Source: CAZUQP01 sp964622455 (GTDB lineage: Bacteria; Pseudomonadota; Gammaproteobacteria; DSM-16500). From it: a stretch of DNA of 64,000 nt. This document shows, in pieces, positions 16,238 to 25,365 of the stretch (positions are counted from its first letter, which is position 1; each line of letters begins with the position of its first letter). The stretch lies in contig CAZUQP010000016.1 of the NCBI GenBank assembly GCA_964622455.1, positions 44,354 through 108,353 of the forward strand, in the 5' to 3' direction. Made by a program: the position numbers and the translations under genes. The notes below the pieces were generated by a model. It searched no databases. It saw only the letters and a list, made by a program, of their open reading frames with translations, and had not been told where the DNA came from.

Positions 16238-18702
16238 AAGCATTGGATGTGTTAGTGACTGCAGAAGATGAAATTTTGCTGATCCATTCTTCGTTCAAGC
16301 ATTTAAAAAAAATAGAGGAAGCTAAGTGGCCTTTGTTAAGTGCATTAAGAATATTAGTCAATCGCGGTCATACGGTCGTCATACCTAGTTTTACTTTTTC
16401 TTTTATCAAGAACAGTTATTTTGATGTCAATCAATCAAAATCAGAAGTCGGTATCTTGGGGGATTGGTTTAGAGAATTATATGGTGCGGAACGCAGTCTG
16501 CATCCTATTTATTCTTTCGTATACCTCGGAAATTTAGCAAATGAAATTAGATCGGTCAGTGCAGATACGTGTTTTTCGAAAGATTCTATTTTTTCTTATT
16601 TTAATCAAAAAAAAACTCGTATTATTTTGATCGGATGCGATTATCAATACACGACACAATTTCATTTTTATGAAGAATTAGCAGATGTGCCTTATCGATA
16701 TCAGAAACAATTTAGCGGCCTCGTTATTAATGGCCGTGAAAAAAAATCGGTAGAAAGCACTATGTTTGTAAGGGATATGGATATTAATCCAATCAACGAT
16801 TTTTCAGCAATTGCGGGTGCATTAAAAGAAAAACAGCAAATAAACCATTCAGAATGCTCTTTGGGAACATTACAGAGCTTTAAAGAAGCTGATGCATATC
16901 ATATTGCCATGGAATTACTCAGGCAAGATAAGCTGGCTTTTTTGAAAAATAGACCTCATGTTGAATATGCATTAGCTCGCGCTCTTTTTAGAAAGCAAAA
17001 TCCGCCCATTAAAATTGCTTTAATGGGCAATAGTAATCTAACCATTCTAGAAAAATCAATTAAAGAACAATGGCAAGTTTATTTCAAAGAAAGATCATTA
17101 GAATTATTTTTGCCTGAATTTGGGCAAAGCGAAAAAGAAATATTGGATAATCATTCTGCCTTGTCACGTTTTAATCCGGATTATATTATTTTTAATGATA
17201 CGTTAGAGGATATTTTTCATGTTAATTTTTTAGAAGATATTTCTTCAGATCAATTAAATAAATTAGATGAGTATTTTAAATTAATTGAATTTTGCAAAAG
17301 TATTTTTTCTGCCGCTATATTAGTGAATAATTTTTTAAATTTTTACTTAAACTCAAAAAAAAGTGCTTCTTATAACCGGAAAAATGGTGATTTTGATTTA
17401 GTTCAGCAATGCAATCAACGGCTGAAACTTTTTATCAATAAACATGAAAACATATATTGTATTGATTTATTCGATGTTCTTCTAAGTAAGCAGGCCTTGC
17501 ACGATAAACGTTTATGGTATCTGGGCCAGTTTAGATATTCTGAAAAATTTTATATAGAGCTCGCCATAAAGTATATTGGTAATATACTTTCGATGACGGG
17601 AAACACCATCCGCTTAATTGCGCTGGATTTAGACCATACGTTATGGGGCGGTGTGCTGGGTGAAGAAGGTATTGCCGGCATTCAATTGGGGGGTGATTAT
17701 CCTGGGAATGCTTACAAAGATTTTCAACGGCTATTATTAAAATTACAAGCGAGAGGAATTGCGCTCGCCATTTTAAGCAAAAATGATGAAGACCTTGCAA
17801 TAGAGGCTATGAGTGAGCATCCACATATGTTGATTCGTCCCAGTATGCTTGCCGCGCATTTTATTAATTGGCAAGAAAAATCGATTAATTTAATGCAGCT
17901 TTCTGATCAAATAAAAATCGGACTGCAACATATTTTATTGATTGATGATAACCCCCTCGAGCGGGAAAAAATTCGTGAAATGTTGCCAGAAGTCAAAGTG
18001 CTCGAGTTACCAGAAGACCCTGCACTTTATTCTGATGCCTTGCTTTCATCGCCTTATATCGAATGCGTGATGATGACTGAGGAAGATAAAAAAAGAACCG
18101 AATTTTATGCGAAAAATAATAGTGAAATAAAAAAAACAAAAATGGGAAACATAGAAGATTTTCTTTTTTCGGAAGAAATAAAAGTAGTTATCAATGATTT
18201 AACGGATCACAATTTTTCTCGCGCCATTCAGCTCATTAATAAAACTAATCAATTTAATACGACAGCCAAACGCTATTCATCTAGTGATTTAGAAACAATA
18301 AAAAATAATAGCGGTGTTATTATTGTAGTTGGGGTTTCTGATAAATCAAATGAATATGAAAATATGGGATTATTTGTTCTAAAAAAAACAAACCCTCAAG
18401 TTATTCATATTGATCTTTTTTTACTTTCGTGTCGAATGTTAGGTAAAAGTGTTGAATCGGCCATGTTGGCATGGGTATATTTTTATGCAAGAAAAAATAA
18501 TGCGGCTACTATTATAGGTGAGATTAAAATAACGCCCCGTAATAGCCCAGTGAGAAAGCTTTACGAAACACATGGATTTCAAATACTTTCTCAAAATGAT
18601 GTTGAAGTAAAAGCATTTTTGGATATCAACAAGTCATCTCTATCTGTTCCTCCTTGGCTCACTTTAATAGATAAAACAGATACGGGAGTGTTCGCATGTT
18701 AA
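16210..18702 (+). CDS. AAC(3)-like N-acyltransferase fused to FkbH-type HAD/GNAT protein
   Basis: An 830-residue fusion. Residues 1-250 match the AAC(3) aminoglycoside acetyltransferase fold, with LIHSSFKHL, VVIPSFTFSF and the signature RSLHPIYSFVYLG. Residues about 265-465 look like the SGNH-like spacer of FkbH proteins (LMGNSNLTILE). Residues 466-600 are HAD-IIIC with DLDHT at 473-477 and LLIDDNPLER. Residues about 660-800 are a GNAT-like acyltransferase with LSCRMLGKSVES. FkbH enzymes load a glyceryl group from 1,3-bisphosphoglycerate onto an ACP. The AAC(3) part would pass an acyl group to an amine. The next gene supplies an ACP domain, so the two probably work together. Confidence 0.8.
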   Translation: MSINDADILKALDVLVTAEDEILLIHSSFKHLKKIEEAKWPLLSALRILVNRGHTVVIPSFTFSFIKNSYFDVNQSKSEVGILGDWFRELYGAERSLHPIYSFVYLGNLANEIRSVSADTCFSKDSIFSYFNQKKTRIILIGCDYQYTTQFHFYEELADVPYRYQKQFSGLVINGREKKSVESTMFVRDMDINPINDFSAIAGALKEKQQINHSECSLGTLQSFKEADAYHIAMELLRQDKLAFLKNRPHVEYALARALFRKQNPPIKIALMGNSNLTILEKSIKEQWQVYFKERSLELFLPEFGQSEKEILDNHSALSRFNPDYIIFNDTLEDIFHVNFLEDISSDQLNKLDEYFKLIEFCKSIFSAAILVNNFLNFYLNSKKSASYNRKNGDFDLVQQCNQRLKLFINKHENIYCIDLFDVLLSKQALHDKRLWYLGQFRYSEKFYIELAIKYIGNILSMTGNTIRLIALDLDHTLWGGVLGEEGIAGIQLGGDYPGNAYKDFQRLLLKLQARGIALAILSKNDEDLAIEAMSEHPHMLIRPSMLAAHFINWQEKSINLMQLSDQIKIGLQHILLIDDNPLEREKIREMLPEVKVLELPEDPALYSDALLSSPYIECVMMTEEDKKRTEFYAKNNSEIKKTKMGNIEDFLFSEEIKVVINDLTDHNFSRAIQLINKTNQFNTTAKRYSSSDLETIKNNSGVIIVVGVSDKSNEYENMGLFVLKKTNPQVIHIDLFLLSCRMLGKSVESAMLAWVYFYARKNNAATIIGEIKITPRNSPVRKLYETHGFQILSQNDVEVKAFLDINKSSLSVPPWLTLIDKTDTGVFAC

Positions 18703-20171
18703 ATTTTTTAGATAGACAATTTAAGGATTTCACGCAAGGAGAATATGTTTACTTTACGAAAAAATTTAATAAAGAAAAGCATTTTTTGACTTTTTCTTCC
18801 TTAAGTGAAGATAAAAATGCACTTCACCATGATGTGGATTATGCAAAAAATACACCCTATGCTCGTCCTATTGTGCCAATGCATTTGGCGGCTCTGCCTT
18901 TATCCATGATCGCAGGTATGATATTTCCGGGCCACCGCTCGCTTTATTTAAGTGCGACCATTAACTCAATCAAGCCGATTTATTATGATGAAGAAATGCA
19001 TTATTCAGCGAAAATTGTGAGTGCTTCTGAAGCCATGCAAACGTTAAGAATTAGAACGATTATCTATCAAGAGGCATCCATTTTTTTGCAGGCAGAACAA
19101 ATTATCAAAGTCCGAGATGATTTAATTCCGGATGTTTTTTTAGAAAAAATAAATAATGAAAATCTATCTCATATTTCGCGCGCAAAGATTAAGCCAAAGA
19201 TATTGATTACCGGCGCCAGTGGTGAAATAGGTCGTTGTATTGCTTTTCTATTGGCAAAATGTGGGTATGATCTGCTTTTGCATTATCAAAAAAATGAGTG
19301 CGCAATAGATGAATTATTAGAAAAATGCAAAAACGAGGGAGTTCAAGTTAAAAAATACCGTGCTAATTTAATTGATCCCATCGAAAGAAAAGAGTTAACA
19401 GATACACTCAAGAATGAATTAGTTACTCATTTTATTCATGCGGCAAGTGCAAATATTACCGATGAATTTGAAGCATTAATGGCGAGCAATTATCTTGCTT
19501 TAAAAGAATTAAGCCATGTACTGTTGCCTAATATGCTGAAACAACAATTAGGCCGTATTATTTTTCTCGGCAGCGGTGCTATGCATTATTATCCTTTAGG
19601 GTGGGATAATTATGTTGCTGCAAAATCAGCGGCAGTTTCTTATACCAATTATCTTCATAAAAATTATCATGCATATGATATTAGTGCGCTTACAATATCA
19701 CCTGGATTTGTAGCGACGCCATTTTCTGAATCATTTAGAACAAAAGCGACGGTTTCATTGTTGCCGGAACAAGTGGCAGAGTATGTGGTTAATACATTAC
19801 ATGGCAAAGAAAGTTCTTCTTATCATCGATTGGAAACCAATCTTCAACAAGATGGATTTTATGGATTTTATGCCAATAAGATTAAAGAAAGTCGAGAAAC
19901 GGAGCATCAATCAATCAACACTCTTCCCGAATGTCATTTACCGCCAGATATTTTGAAAACTAAATTAGATCAAATTACGCGAAGTTTTTTTAAGCTGGAT
20001 AATCATTTTGATTTGGAAGGCGTGCGTTTTGAGCAATTGGCACATTGGGATTCTTTAAAGCATATTCAATTTATACTGACGGTAGAGCGCGAACTGAATA
20101 TTTCATTCAATTCTGCCGCAATAGGTAACATACAGTCTTATCATGATTTAGTAAATTCAGTACGGCCTTAG
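18696..20171 (+). CDS. MaoC dehydratase-SDR ketoreductase-acyl carrier protein fusion
   Basis: A 491-residue three-domain protein. Residues about 10-145 are hotdog MaoC-like, with SEDKNALHHD supplying D39 and H44 of the hydratase motif. Residues 166-370 are an SDR with TGASGEIG (172-179), S293, Y306 and K310. Residues about 415-491 resemble an acyl carrier protein, with the phosphopantetheine site D452-S453-L454 in HWDSLKHIQF. It is the beta-carbon-processing half of a fatty-acid or polyketide cycle on one chain. No ketosynthase is seen in the window. It overlaps the FkbH fusion by seven bases and probably shapes the acyl group that protein loads or transfers. Confidence 0.78.
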   Translation: MLNFLDRQFKDFTQGEYVYFTKKFNKEKHFLTFSSLSEDKNALHHDVDYAKNTPYARPIVPMHLAALPLSMIAGMIFPGHRSLYLSATINSIKPIYYDEEMHYSAKIVSASEAMQTLRIRTIIYQEASIFLQAEQIIKVRDDLIPDVFLEKINNENLSHISRAKIKPKILITGASGEIGRCIAFLLAKCGYDLLLHYQKNECAIDELLEKCKNEGVQVKKYRANLIDPIERKELTDTLKNELVTHFIHAASANITDEFEALMASNYLALKELSHVLLPNMLKQQLGRIIFLGSGAMHYYPLGWDNYVAAKSAAVSYTNYLHKNYHAYDISALTISPGFVATPFSESFRTKATVSLLPEQVAEYVVNTLHGKESSSYHRLETNLQQDGFYGFYANKIKESRETEHQSINTLPECHLPPDILKTKLDQITRSFFKLDNHFDLEGVRFEQLAHWDSLKHIQFILTVERELNISFNSAAIGNIQSYHDLVNSVRP

Positions 20172-20184
20172 AAAATATATTTTT

Positions 20185-21969
20185 ATGACAAAAAATTCCC
20201 CTACATTTTTAGCAACGACGGCGCTCTCTGAATTTTGGGATACGTCGCAATCGCTCCTTTTTTTAGGCGAATGGTGCACACCTCATCACACCCAAGATAT
20301 TTGGCAATCACTCAACGCGCAAAAATTGTCGAGACTTGCTTTAGAAGATAGCCAATCATTTTCTGCTTATTCTTATACACTGGAGGTGTATCAAAAATTA
20401 TTGCCGCAATTGGCTGAATGGCTTAACCATATTCATGGTGTTCATTATTCTTTAAGATATTGGAAAATCATTATCGGCCCTTTTTTGCTTTGGTATATTC
20501 AAGTGGTTTATGATCGGTTTTTGCATTTAAAAGCAGCGTATACACAATATCCTGAAATTAAAACGATAGGTTTATCTTCCGATTCTTATCTGACCCCGAT
20601 GGATACATTCGAATTTTATTTATTGGCGACAGAAAGTGATGCATGGAACCTTCAGCTTTTTACCCAAATCATGGAATTTTCATTTGTATCACCAGAAAGT
20701 TATCGGGATGTTTCTTGGGAAAATGAAATAAAGCAGCGTTTAAAAATGCAGAATCAGCAGCCGATTTATAAAAAAATGACAAAAATAAAAATCAATATGC
20801 TGCGTTTTTTTTCATATTTTCGAGCTAAAAAAGCGATTGGTATGTATTTTTGCGGATTAAGTAATAAAAATATTTTTCGCTTGTGGGCGTTATCTAATTT
20901 CCGTGTTTTTCCGATCGTGCAAATGAGCCATAAACCCCCACAAAAAAAACATAAGTTAGATCTTGGGGGGCGTGAAAAAATCATGGATTTCTCTATAGAG
21001 GATGATTTTTCTCGCTTAATTTTGAATACGCTAAAAATAAATCTTCCTTTAAATTTTGTAGAGAACTATCGAGAAGAAGCAGTATACAGTGAAAAATGCT
21101 TTCCTTATCGTGCAAACATGGTTGTGGGCGCAGGTTGGAACCCGGATGATCGCTTTAAATTTTGGGGCGCTAAAATGGCCGAGCACGGTGCAAAAATTGT
21201 GGATATTCAGCATGGAGGGGGGTACGGGACGCATGGTTATTCAGCACGGGAGTTCTTAGAACGGGATAATTGCGATGCTTTTATTTCTTGGGGATGGAAA
21301 AACGGCCATGATGTTATACCTCTACCATCGATCAGTGCGTGCGAGAAATATAGGATACATGCAAAAAAACGCAGAAAAGAAAATGATTTGATTTTGTGGG
21401 TAGCGAATGAGGTGCCGCGCTATCTTTTATCTATCGAAAATTCCCTGCATGTCTATTCAGGAAAAAAATCTTACACGGATTTACAAGCACGTTTTGCCAG
21501 AAAGCTGTTACCTTCTGTGTTTGAAAAGGTAACAATGCGTGTTCGACCATTTTCAAAACATGTTTATCAAATTAAAAAAGAATTACCTACTTTAAACGTC
21601 TATCAGCCAAATGATAAAGATTGTTTTTTTGAACAGTTAACAAAAGCAAAAATCATGGTGAGTGATAATTTACAAACCACTTTCCTTTACAGTTTAGCGT
21701 TTGGTATACCGACTTTATTGTTTGGCGAAAATGAATTGGATCAAATTAATCAAGAATTCAGACACTATTTTGAAGGATTATCGAAAGTGGGTATTTATCA
21801 TGATTCACCGGAATCAGCAGCAGATATGTTAAACAAAGTAATGACGAATCCGCTGGATTGGTGGCAGAGTGCGCACGTTCAAGCAGCACGCCAAACATTT
21901 TGTCATCATTTCGTCCGTATTACGCCCGATTGGCTGCGAGATTGGGCGAACAGGTTGGTAACGACATAG
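20185..21969 (+). CDS. Putative transferase, LIC12162 (TIGR04331) family
   Basis: 594 residues. The opening FLATTALSEFWDTSQ followed by LFLGEWCTPH is the hallmark I associate with the LIC12162 family of putative surface-carbohydrate transferases. The C-terminal half has VDIQHGGGYGTHGYS, VRPFSKHVY and NLQTTFLYSLAFGIPTLLF, consistent with a GT-B donor domain. No signal peptide or clear membrane segment is seen. Donor and acceptor are unknown. It sits 13 bp after the ACP fusion. Confidence 0.72.
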   Translation: MTKNSPTFLATTALSEFWDTSQSLLFLGEWCTPHHTQDIWQSLNAQKLSRLALEDSQSFSAYSYTLEVYQKLLPQLAEWLNHIHGVHYSLRYWKIIIGPFLLWYIQVVYDRFLHLKAAYTQYPEIKTIGLSSDSYLTPMDTFEFYLLATESDAWNLQLFTQIMEFSFVSPESYRDVSWENEIKQRLKMQNQQPIYKKMTKIKINMLRFFSYFRAKKAIGMYFCGLSNKNIFRLWALSNFRVFPIVQMSHKPPQKKHKLDLGGREKIMDFSIEDDFSRLILNTLKINLPLNFVENYREEAVYSEKCFPYRANMVVGAGWNPDDRFKFWGAKMAEHGAKIVDIQHGGGYGTHGYSAREFLERDNCDAFISWGWKNGHDVIPLPSISACEKYRIHAKKRRKENDLILWVANEVPRYLLSIENSLHVYSGKKSYTDLQARFARKLLPSVFEKVTMRVRPFSKHVYQIKKELPTLNVYQPNDKDCFFEQLTKAKIMVSDNLQTTFLYSLAFGIPTLLFGENELDQINQEFRHYFEGLSKVGIYHDSPESAADMLNKVMTNPLDWWQSAHVQAARQTFCHHFVRITPDWLRDWANRLVTT

Positions 21970-21978
21970 AAAAATTAA

Positions 21979-23256
21979 ATGATAAAAAAATATTGGAATG
22001 TTTTTAAAGAAAAAGGCATTTCCGGATTTATTAAATTAACCGCGCTTCGTTTTTTGACGGGTGTGATTGCTTTGCCGATTGTTATCATTTTTGTCATGAT
22101 TTCACCGTGGGTACGCATTCGTTTGGTTCGTCTATTTTCTTACCGCATTGGTCATTATGCTTTAAATACCGAATTATTTCTTTCAGCAATGGAAACTGAT
22201 CTTTATCCTACTCAAAAAAAATATAAAACATTTTTTTACACCTTTCCGGGCGAACCTATTTGTAATCAACAATTGCATATCATGTGGAAACGCGTTATCC
22301 CTATTTTGCCTTTTCCATTAGTGTGGTACCAAGTAGATAAGTTTTTAAAATATATTTTTGGAAACGAATATAAAAATGATAGATTAAAAAAAACATTTGA
22401 ATCATCAGATGGTGCAATTGATCAGTGGAATTTTTTAAGAGATATCAAACAGTGTCATATTTCATTTACTGTAGAAGAAAAACGTCGAGGAGAGATTGAG
22501 CTGCGAAATATGGGCGTGCCTTTAGGCGCCCCTTTTGTCTGTTTACTGGGGCGTGATTCTCATTATTTAAAAACACATTTACCTTCAGTAGATTGGTCTT
22601 ATCAAGACTATCGCGACGTAAAAATGAATACCTATCACGAGACGGCGGTATTTTTGGCGGAACAAGGATATTATGTTATTCGCATGGGAAAGGAAGCCAA
22701 AGAAAAATTTGACGTTCATCATCCTAAAGTCATTGATTATGCAAATTATTCTACGCGCTCAGATTTTTTAGATATTTATTTATCTGCGCATTGTTCCTTT
22801 TTCATTTCTTTGCGGTCAGGGATTGACGCGGTCGCGCAAATATTTAGACGACCGTTATTGCTAGTGAATTTTCCTTTATGCGATTATTGGTCACTTTATT
22901 TTGTAGAGCTATTTATTCCCAAAAAAGTGTGGGATAAACGACAAAATCGATTTTTAACTTTTTCTGAAATGTGTTGGGCAATGGATAGACATGATTTACC
23001 GCGTGTTTTAAAAGAAAATGACTGGTATTTTGTCGATAACCAGGCTTCTGAAATTTTGGAAGCAGTTAAGGAAATGTTAACAAAAATGAAAGGAAATTGG
23101 ACATCATCAGTTGAAAATAAATTATTACAAGAAAAATTTTGGCAATGTATTCCTAAAACTACAAGAAATACTGCAATTGCCAAAATACCGGTAGGAAAAT
23201 CGTTTTTAGAAAAACATCAAGCGCTATTGGGAGAAGAAATTCTATATAGCAGTTAA
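21979..23256 (+). CDS. Putative glycosyltransferase, TIGR04372 family (second copy)
   Basis: 425 residues, clearly paralogous to the protein at 8264-9691: RIGHYALNTELF, FTFPGEPICNQQLH, LLGRDSHYL, YVIRMGKEAKE and DIYLSAHCSFFISL occupy the same order. An N-terminal hydrophobic stretch (about 22-48) suggests membrane attachment. Two copies in one locus suggest two similar linkages in the glycan. Activity is inferred only from family context. Confidence 0.75.
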   Translation: MIKKYWNVFKEKGISGFIKLTALRFLTGVIALPIVIIFVMISPWVRIRLVRLFSYRIGHYALNTELFLSAMETDLYPTQKKYKTFFYTFPGEPICNQQLHIMWKRVIPILPFPLVWYQVDKFLKYIFGNEYKNDRLKKTFESSDGAIDQWNFLRDIKQCHISFTVEEKRRGEIELRNMGVPLGAPFVCLLGRDSHYLKTHLPSVDWSYQDYRDVKMNTYHETAVFLAEQGYYVIRMGKEAKEKFDVHHPKVIDYANYSTRSDFLDIYLSAHCSFFISLRSGIDAVAQIFRRPLLLVNFPLCDYWSLYFVELFIPKKVWDKRQNRFLTFSEMCWAMDRHDLPRVLKENDWYFVDNQASEILEAVKEMLTKMKGNWTSSVENKLLQEKFWQCIPKTTRNTAIAKIPVGKSFLEKHQALLGEEILYSS

Positions 23257-23276
23257 CATCAAAGGATTTGAATAAT

Positions 23277-24320
23277 ATGTTTAATGATAAATCAATTTTA
23301 ATTACTGGCGGTACGGGTTCATTTGGCCAGCATTGTGTGCGGGTTTTATTGGCTCGTTATAAACCGAAACGTGTGATTGTTTATTCGAGAGATGAATTAA
23401 AACAATTTGAAATGCAGTATGAATTTAACCATCCAGAGATGCGTTATTTTATTGGCGATGTGCGTGATGTAGAATGTTTGAAACTAGCGATGCAGGATGT
23501 AGATTATGTCATTCATGCGGCGGCCTTAAAGCATGTACCTGCCGCAGAATATAATCCAATGGAATGCGTGAAAACCAATATCTATGGTGCACAAAATGTT
23601 ATTTGCGCAGCACTTGAAAGCGGTGTAAAAAAAGTCATTGCCTTATCGACAGATAAAGCAGCTAATCCAATTAATTTGTATGGTGCAACTAAACTTGCCT
23701 CAGATAAATTATTTGTCGCAGCCAATAATATGCGCGGCAAGAATGGTGCTATTTTTAGCGTGGTGCGTTATGGAAATGTGGTGGGATCACGTGGTTCAGT
23801 CGTACCTTATTTTAATAAGCTCATGATGAATGGTGCTGAGTTTTTGCCAATTACCGATGAGCGCATGACTCGTTTTTGGATTACACTGCCACAAGGAGTT
23901 GATTTTGTTCTGCAATGTTTAGAGCATATGTGTGGCGGAGAAGTTTTTGTACCCAAGCTGCCTTCTATCCGTATGACGGATTTGGCAAAAGCATTTGCGC
24001 CCCACATGCCCATCCGAATTATTGGCATACGGCCCGGAGAAAAATTACATGAAGTCATGTGTCCAGCGGATGATTCACGCCTGACGCTAGAATTTCGGGA
24101 CCATTTTGTGATTCAACCGTCCATTCATTTTACAGATAATAAAATAAATTATAGTTGCAATGGATTGGGTGAAACAGGATCACTTGTGAATCTTGGTTTT
24201 GAATATAGCTCAGGCAATAATCCACATTTTCTTTCGGTAGAAGAAGCGCATGCTTTAATTGCGCCTTATATCAAGCATTCTAAATTGATTCATTCTGTTA
24301 TGGAGCCTGAACCCGCATAA
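23277..24320 (+). CDS. pseB: PseB/CapD-type UDP-GlcNAc 4,6-dehydratase
   Basis: About 347 residues from ATG 23277, chosen because AAAGGA lies ten bases upstream; an in-frame TTG nine bases earlier has no spacing for it. TGGTGSFG (10-17) binds NADP. T125-D126-K127 in STDKAANP and Y135-x3-K139 in YGATK form the inverting-dehydratase active site. PseB makes UDP-4-keto-6-deoxy-AltNAc, the first step to pseudaminic acid, but the other Pse genes are not in the window. It may therefore feed a different 6-deoxy HexNAc route. It stands just before the legionaminate block. Confidence 0.82.
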   Translation: MFNDKSILITGGTGSFGQHCVRVLLARYKPKRVIVYSRDELKQFEMQYEFNHPEMRYFIGDVRDVECLKLAMQDVDYVIHAAALKHVPAAEYNPMECVKTNIYGAQNVICAALESGVKKVIALSTDKAANPINLYGATKLASDKLFVAANNMRGKNGAIFSVVRYGNVVGSRGSVVPYFNKLMMNGAEFLPITDERMTRFWITLPQGVDFVLQCLEHMCGGEVFVPKLPSIRMTDLAKAFAPHMPIRIIGIRPGEKLHEVMCPADDSRLTLEFRDHFVIQPSIHFTDNKINYSCNGLGETGSLVNLGFEYSSGNNPHFLSVEEAHALIAPYIKHSKLIHSVMEPEPA

Positions 24321-24340
24321 AATGCGCGTGGGATTTTTTT
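24312..24340 (+). terminator. Hairpin plus T7 tract before legB (possible attenuator)
   Basis: A five-base stem, CGCAT/ATGCG, with loop AAA is extended by CC/GG after a three-base bulge. It is followed by A and seven T directly against the legB ATG. It has the layout of a weak intrinsic terminator inside the operon. It overlaps the end of the PseB gene, so the resemblance may be fortuitous. Confidence 0.3.
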
Positions 24341-25351
24341 ATGAAATTAAACGGTAAAAAAATATTGGTCACAGGAGCTGATGGTTTTATCGGTTCTCAT
24401 TTGGTCGAACTTTTGGTTGCAATGGGTTCTAAAGTGCGCGCCTTTGTTTATTATAATTCTTTTGGTTCATGGGGATGGCTTGATCATGTTTCACCAACCA
24501 TTAAAAATAATGTTGAAATTTTTTTAGGTGATGTGAGAGATCCGCACGGTGTGCGGACTGCTGTTAAAGATTGTGAAGTGATTTTTCATTTAGCCGCTTT
24601 AATTGGCATTCCTTATTCTTATCATTCTCCAGATATGTATGTAGATACTAATGTAAAAGGTACTTTAAATATTGTGCAAGCTGCACGTGAATTAGGCGTC
24701 GAAAAAGTTATTCATACATCAACGAGTGAAGTCTACGGCACAGCACAATTTGTGCCAATCACTGAAATGCATCCTTTGCAAGGCCAGTCACCTTATTCAG
24801 CCAGTAAAATTGGCGCAGACCATATGGCAATGTCATTTTATACTTCTTTTAATACACCGGTTGCTATTGCGAGGCCTTTCAATACGTATGGGCCTAGACA
24901 ATCGGCGCGTGCTGTTATTCCAACGATTATCACTCAAATCGCTTCCGGAAAAAAGGCTATTCAATTAGGATCATTGCATCCTACACGTGATTTTACCTAT
25001 GTGACTGATACGGCAAAAGGATTGATTGCAATTGCAGAATCTGATCAATCGATAGGAGAAATCATTAATCTCGGATCGAATTTTGAAATATCTATGGGCC
25101 AGACAGCCAAATATATTGCTGAATTGATGGAAGCGGAAGTGGAATTGATGACGGATGCAGCACGCATTCGTCCTGAAAAAAGCGAAGTCGAACGACTTTG
25201 GGCGGATAATTCTAAAGCAGAACGGCTTTTAAAATGGCAGCCTATTTTTCAAGATAGCGCCGGGTTTAAATTAGGATTATTGAATACGATTCATTGGTTT
25301 TTAGAATCTTCTCATGGGAAACAGTATAAACATGATGTTTATGCTATTTAA
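24341..25351 (+). CDS. legB: LegB-type NAD-dependent sugar-nucleotide 4,6-dehydratase
   Basis: A 336-residue extended SDR. TGADGFIG is at 11-18, the TSTSEVYG stretch at about 126-133, and the YSASK active site places Y152 and K156. RPFNTYGPRQS is the family substrate loop. In Campylobacter, LegB converts GDP-GlcNAc to the 4-keto-6-deoxy form, the first committed legionaminate step. It heads the block of eight genes that ends with PtmE at 31774. Confidence 0.85.
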   Translation: MKLNGKKILVTGADGFIGSHLVELLVAMGSKVRAFVYYNSFGSWGWLDHVSPTIKNNVEIFLGDVRDPHGVRTAVKDCEVIFHLAALIGIPYSYHSPDMYVDTNVKGTLNIVQAARELGVEKVIHTSTSEVYGTAQFVPITEMHPLQGQSPYSASKIGADHMAMSFYTSFNTPVAIARPFNTYGPRQSARAVIPTIITQIASGKKAIQLGSLHPTRDFTYVTDTAKGLIAIAESDQSIGEIINLGSNFEISMGQTAKYIAELMEAEVELMTDAARIRPEKSEVERLWADNSKAERLLKWQPIFQDSAGFKLGLLNTIHWFLESSHGKQYKHDVYAI

Positions 25352-25365
25352 ACGTCTATAAAAAT

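Noticed and set aside
23277..24320. Calling the region a pseudaminic acid cluster
   Set aside because: Only the PseB-type gene is present; the downstream set matches the legionaminate pathway (LegB, LegC, LegI, PtmE).
24312..24340. A firm terminator splitting the first operon
   Set aside because: The stem is short and bulged, and the T-tract abuts the legB start; kept only as a low-confidence feature.
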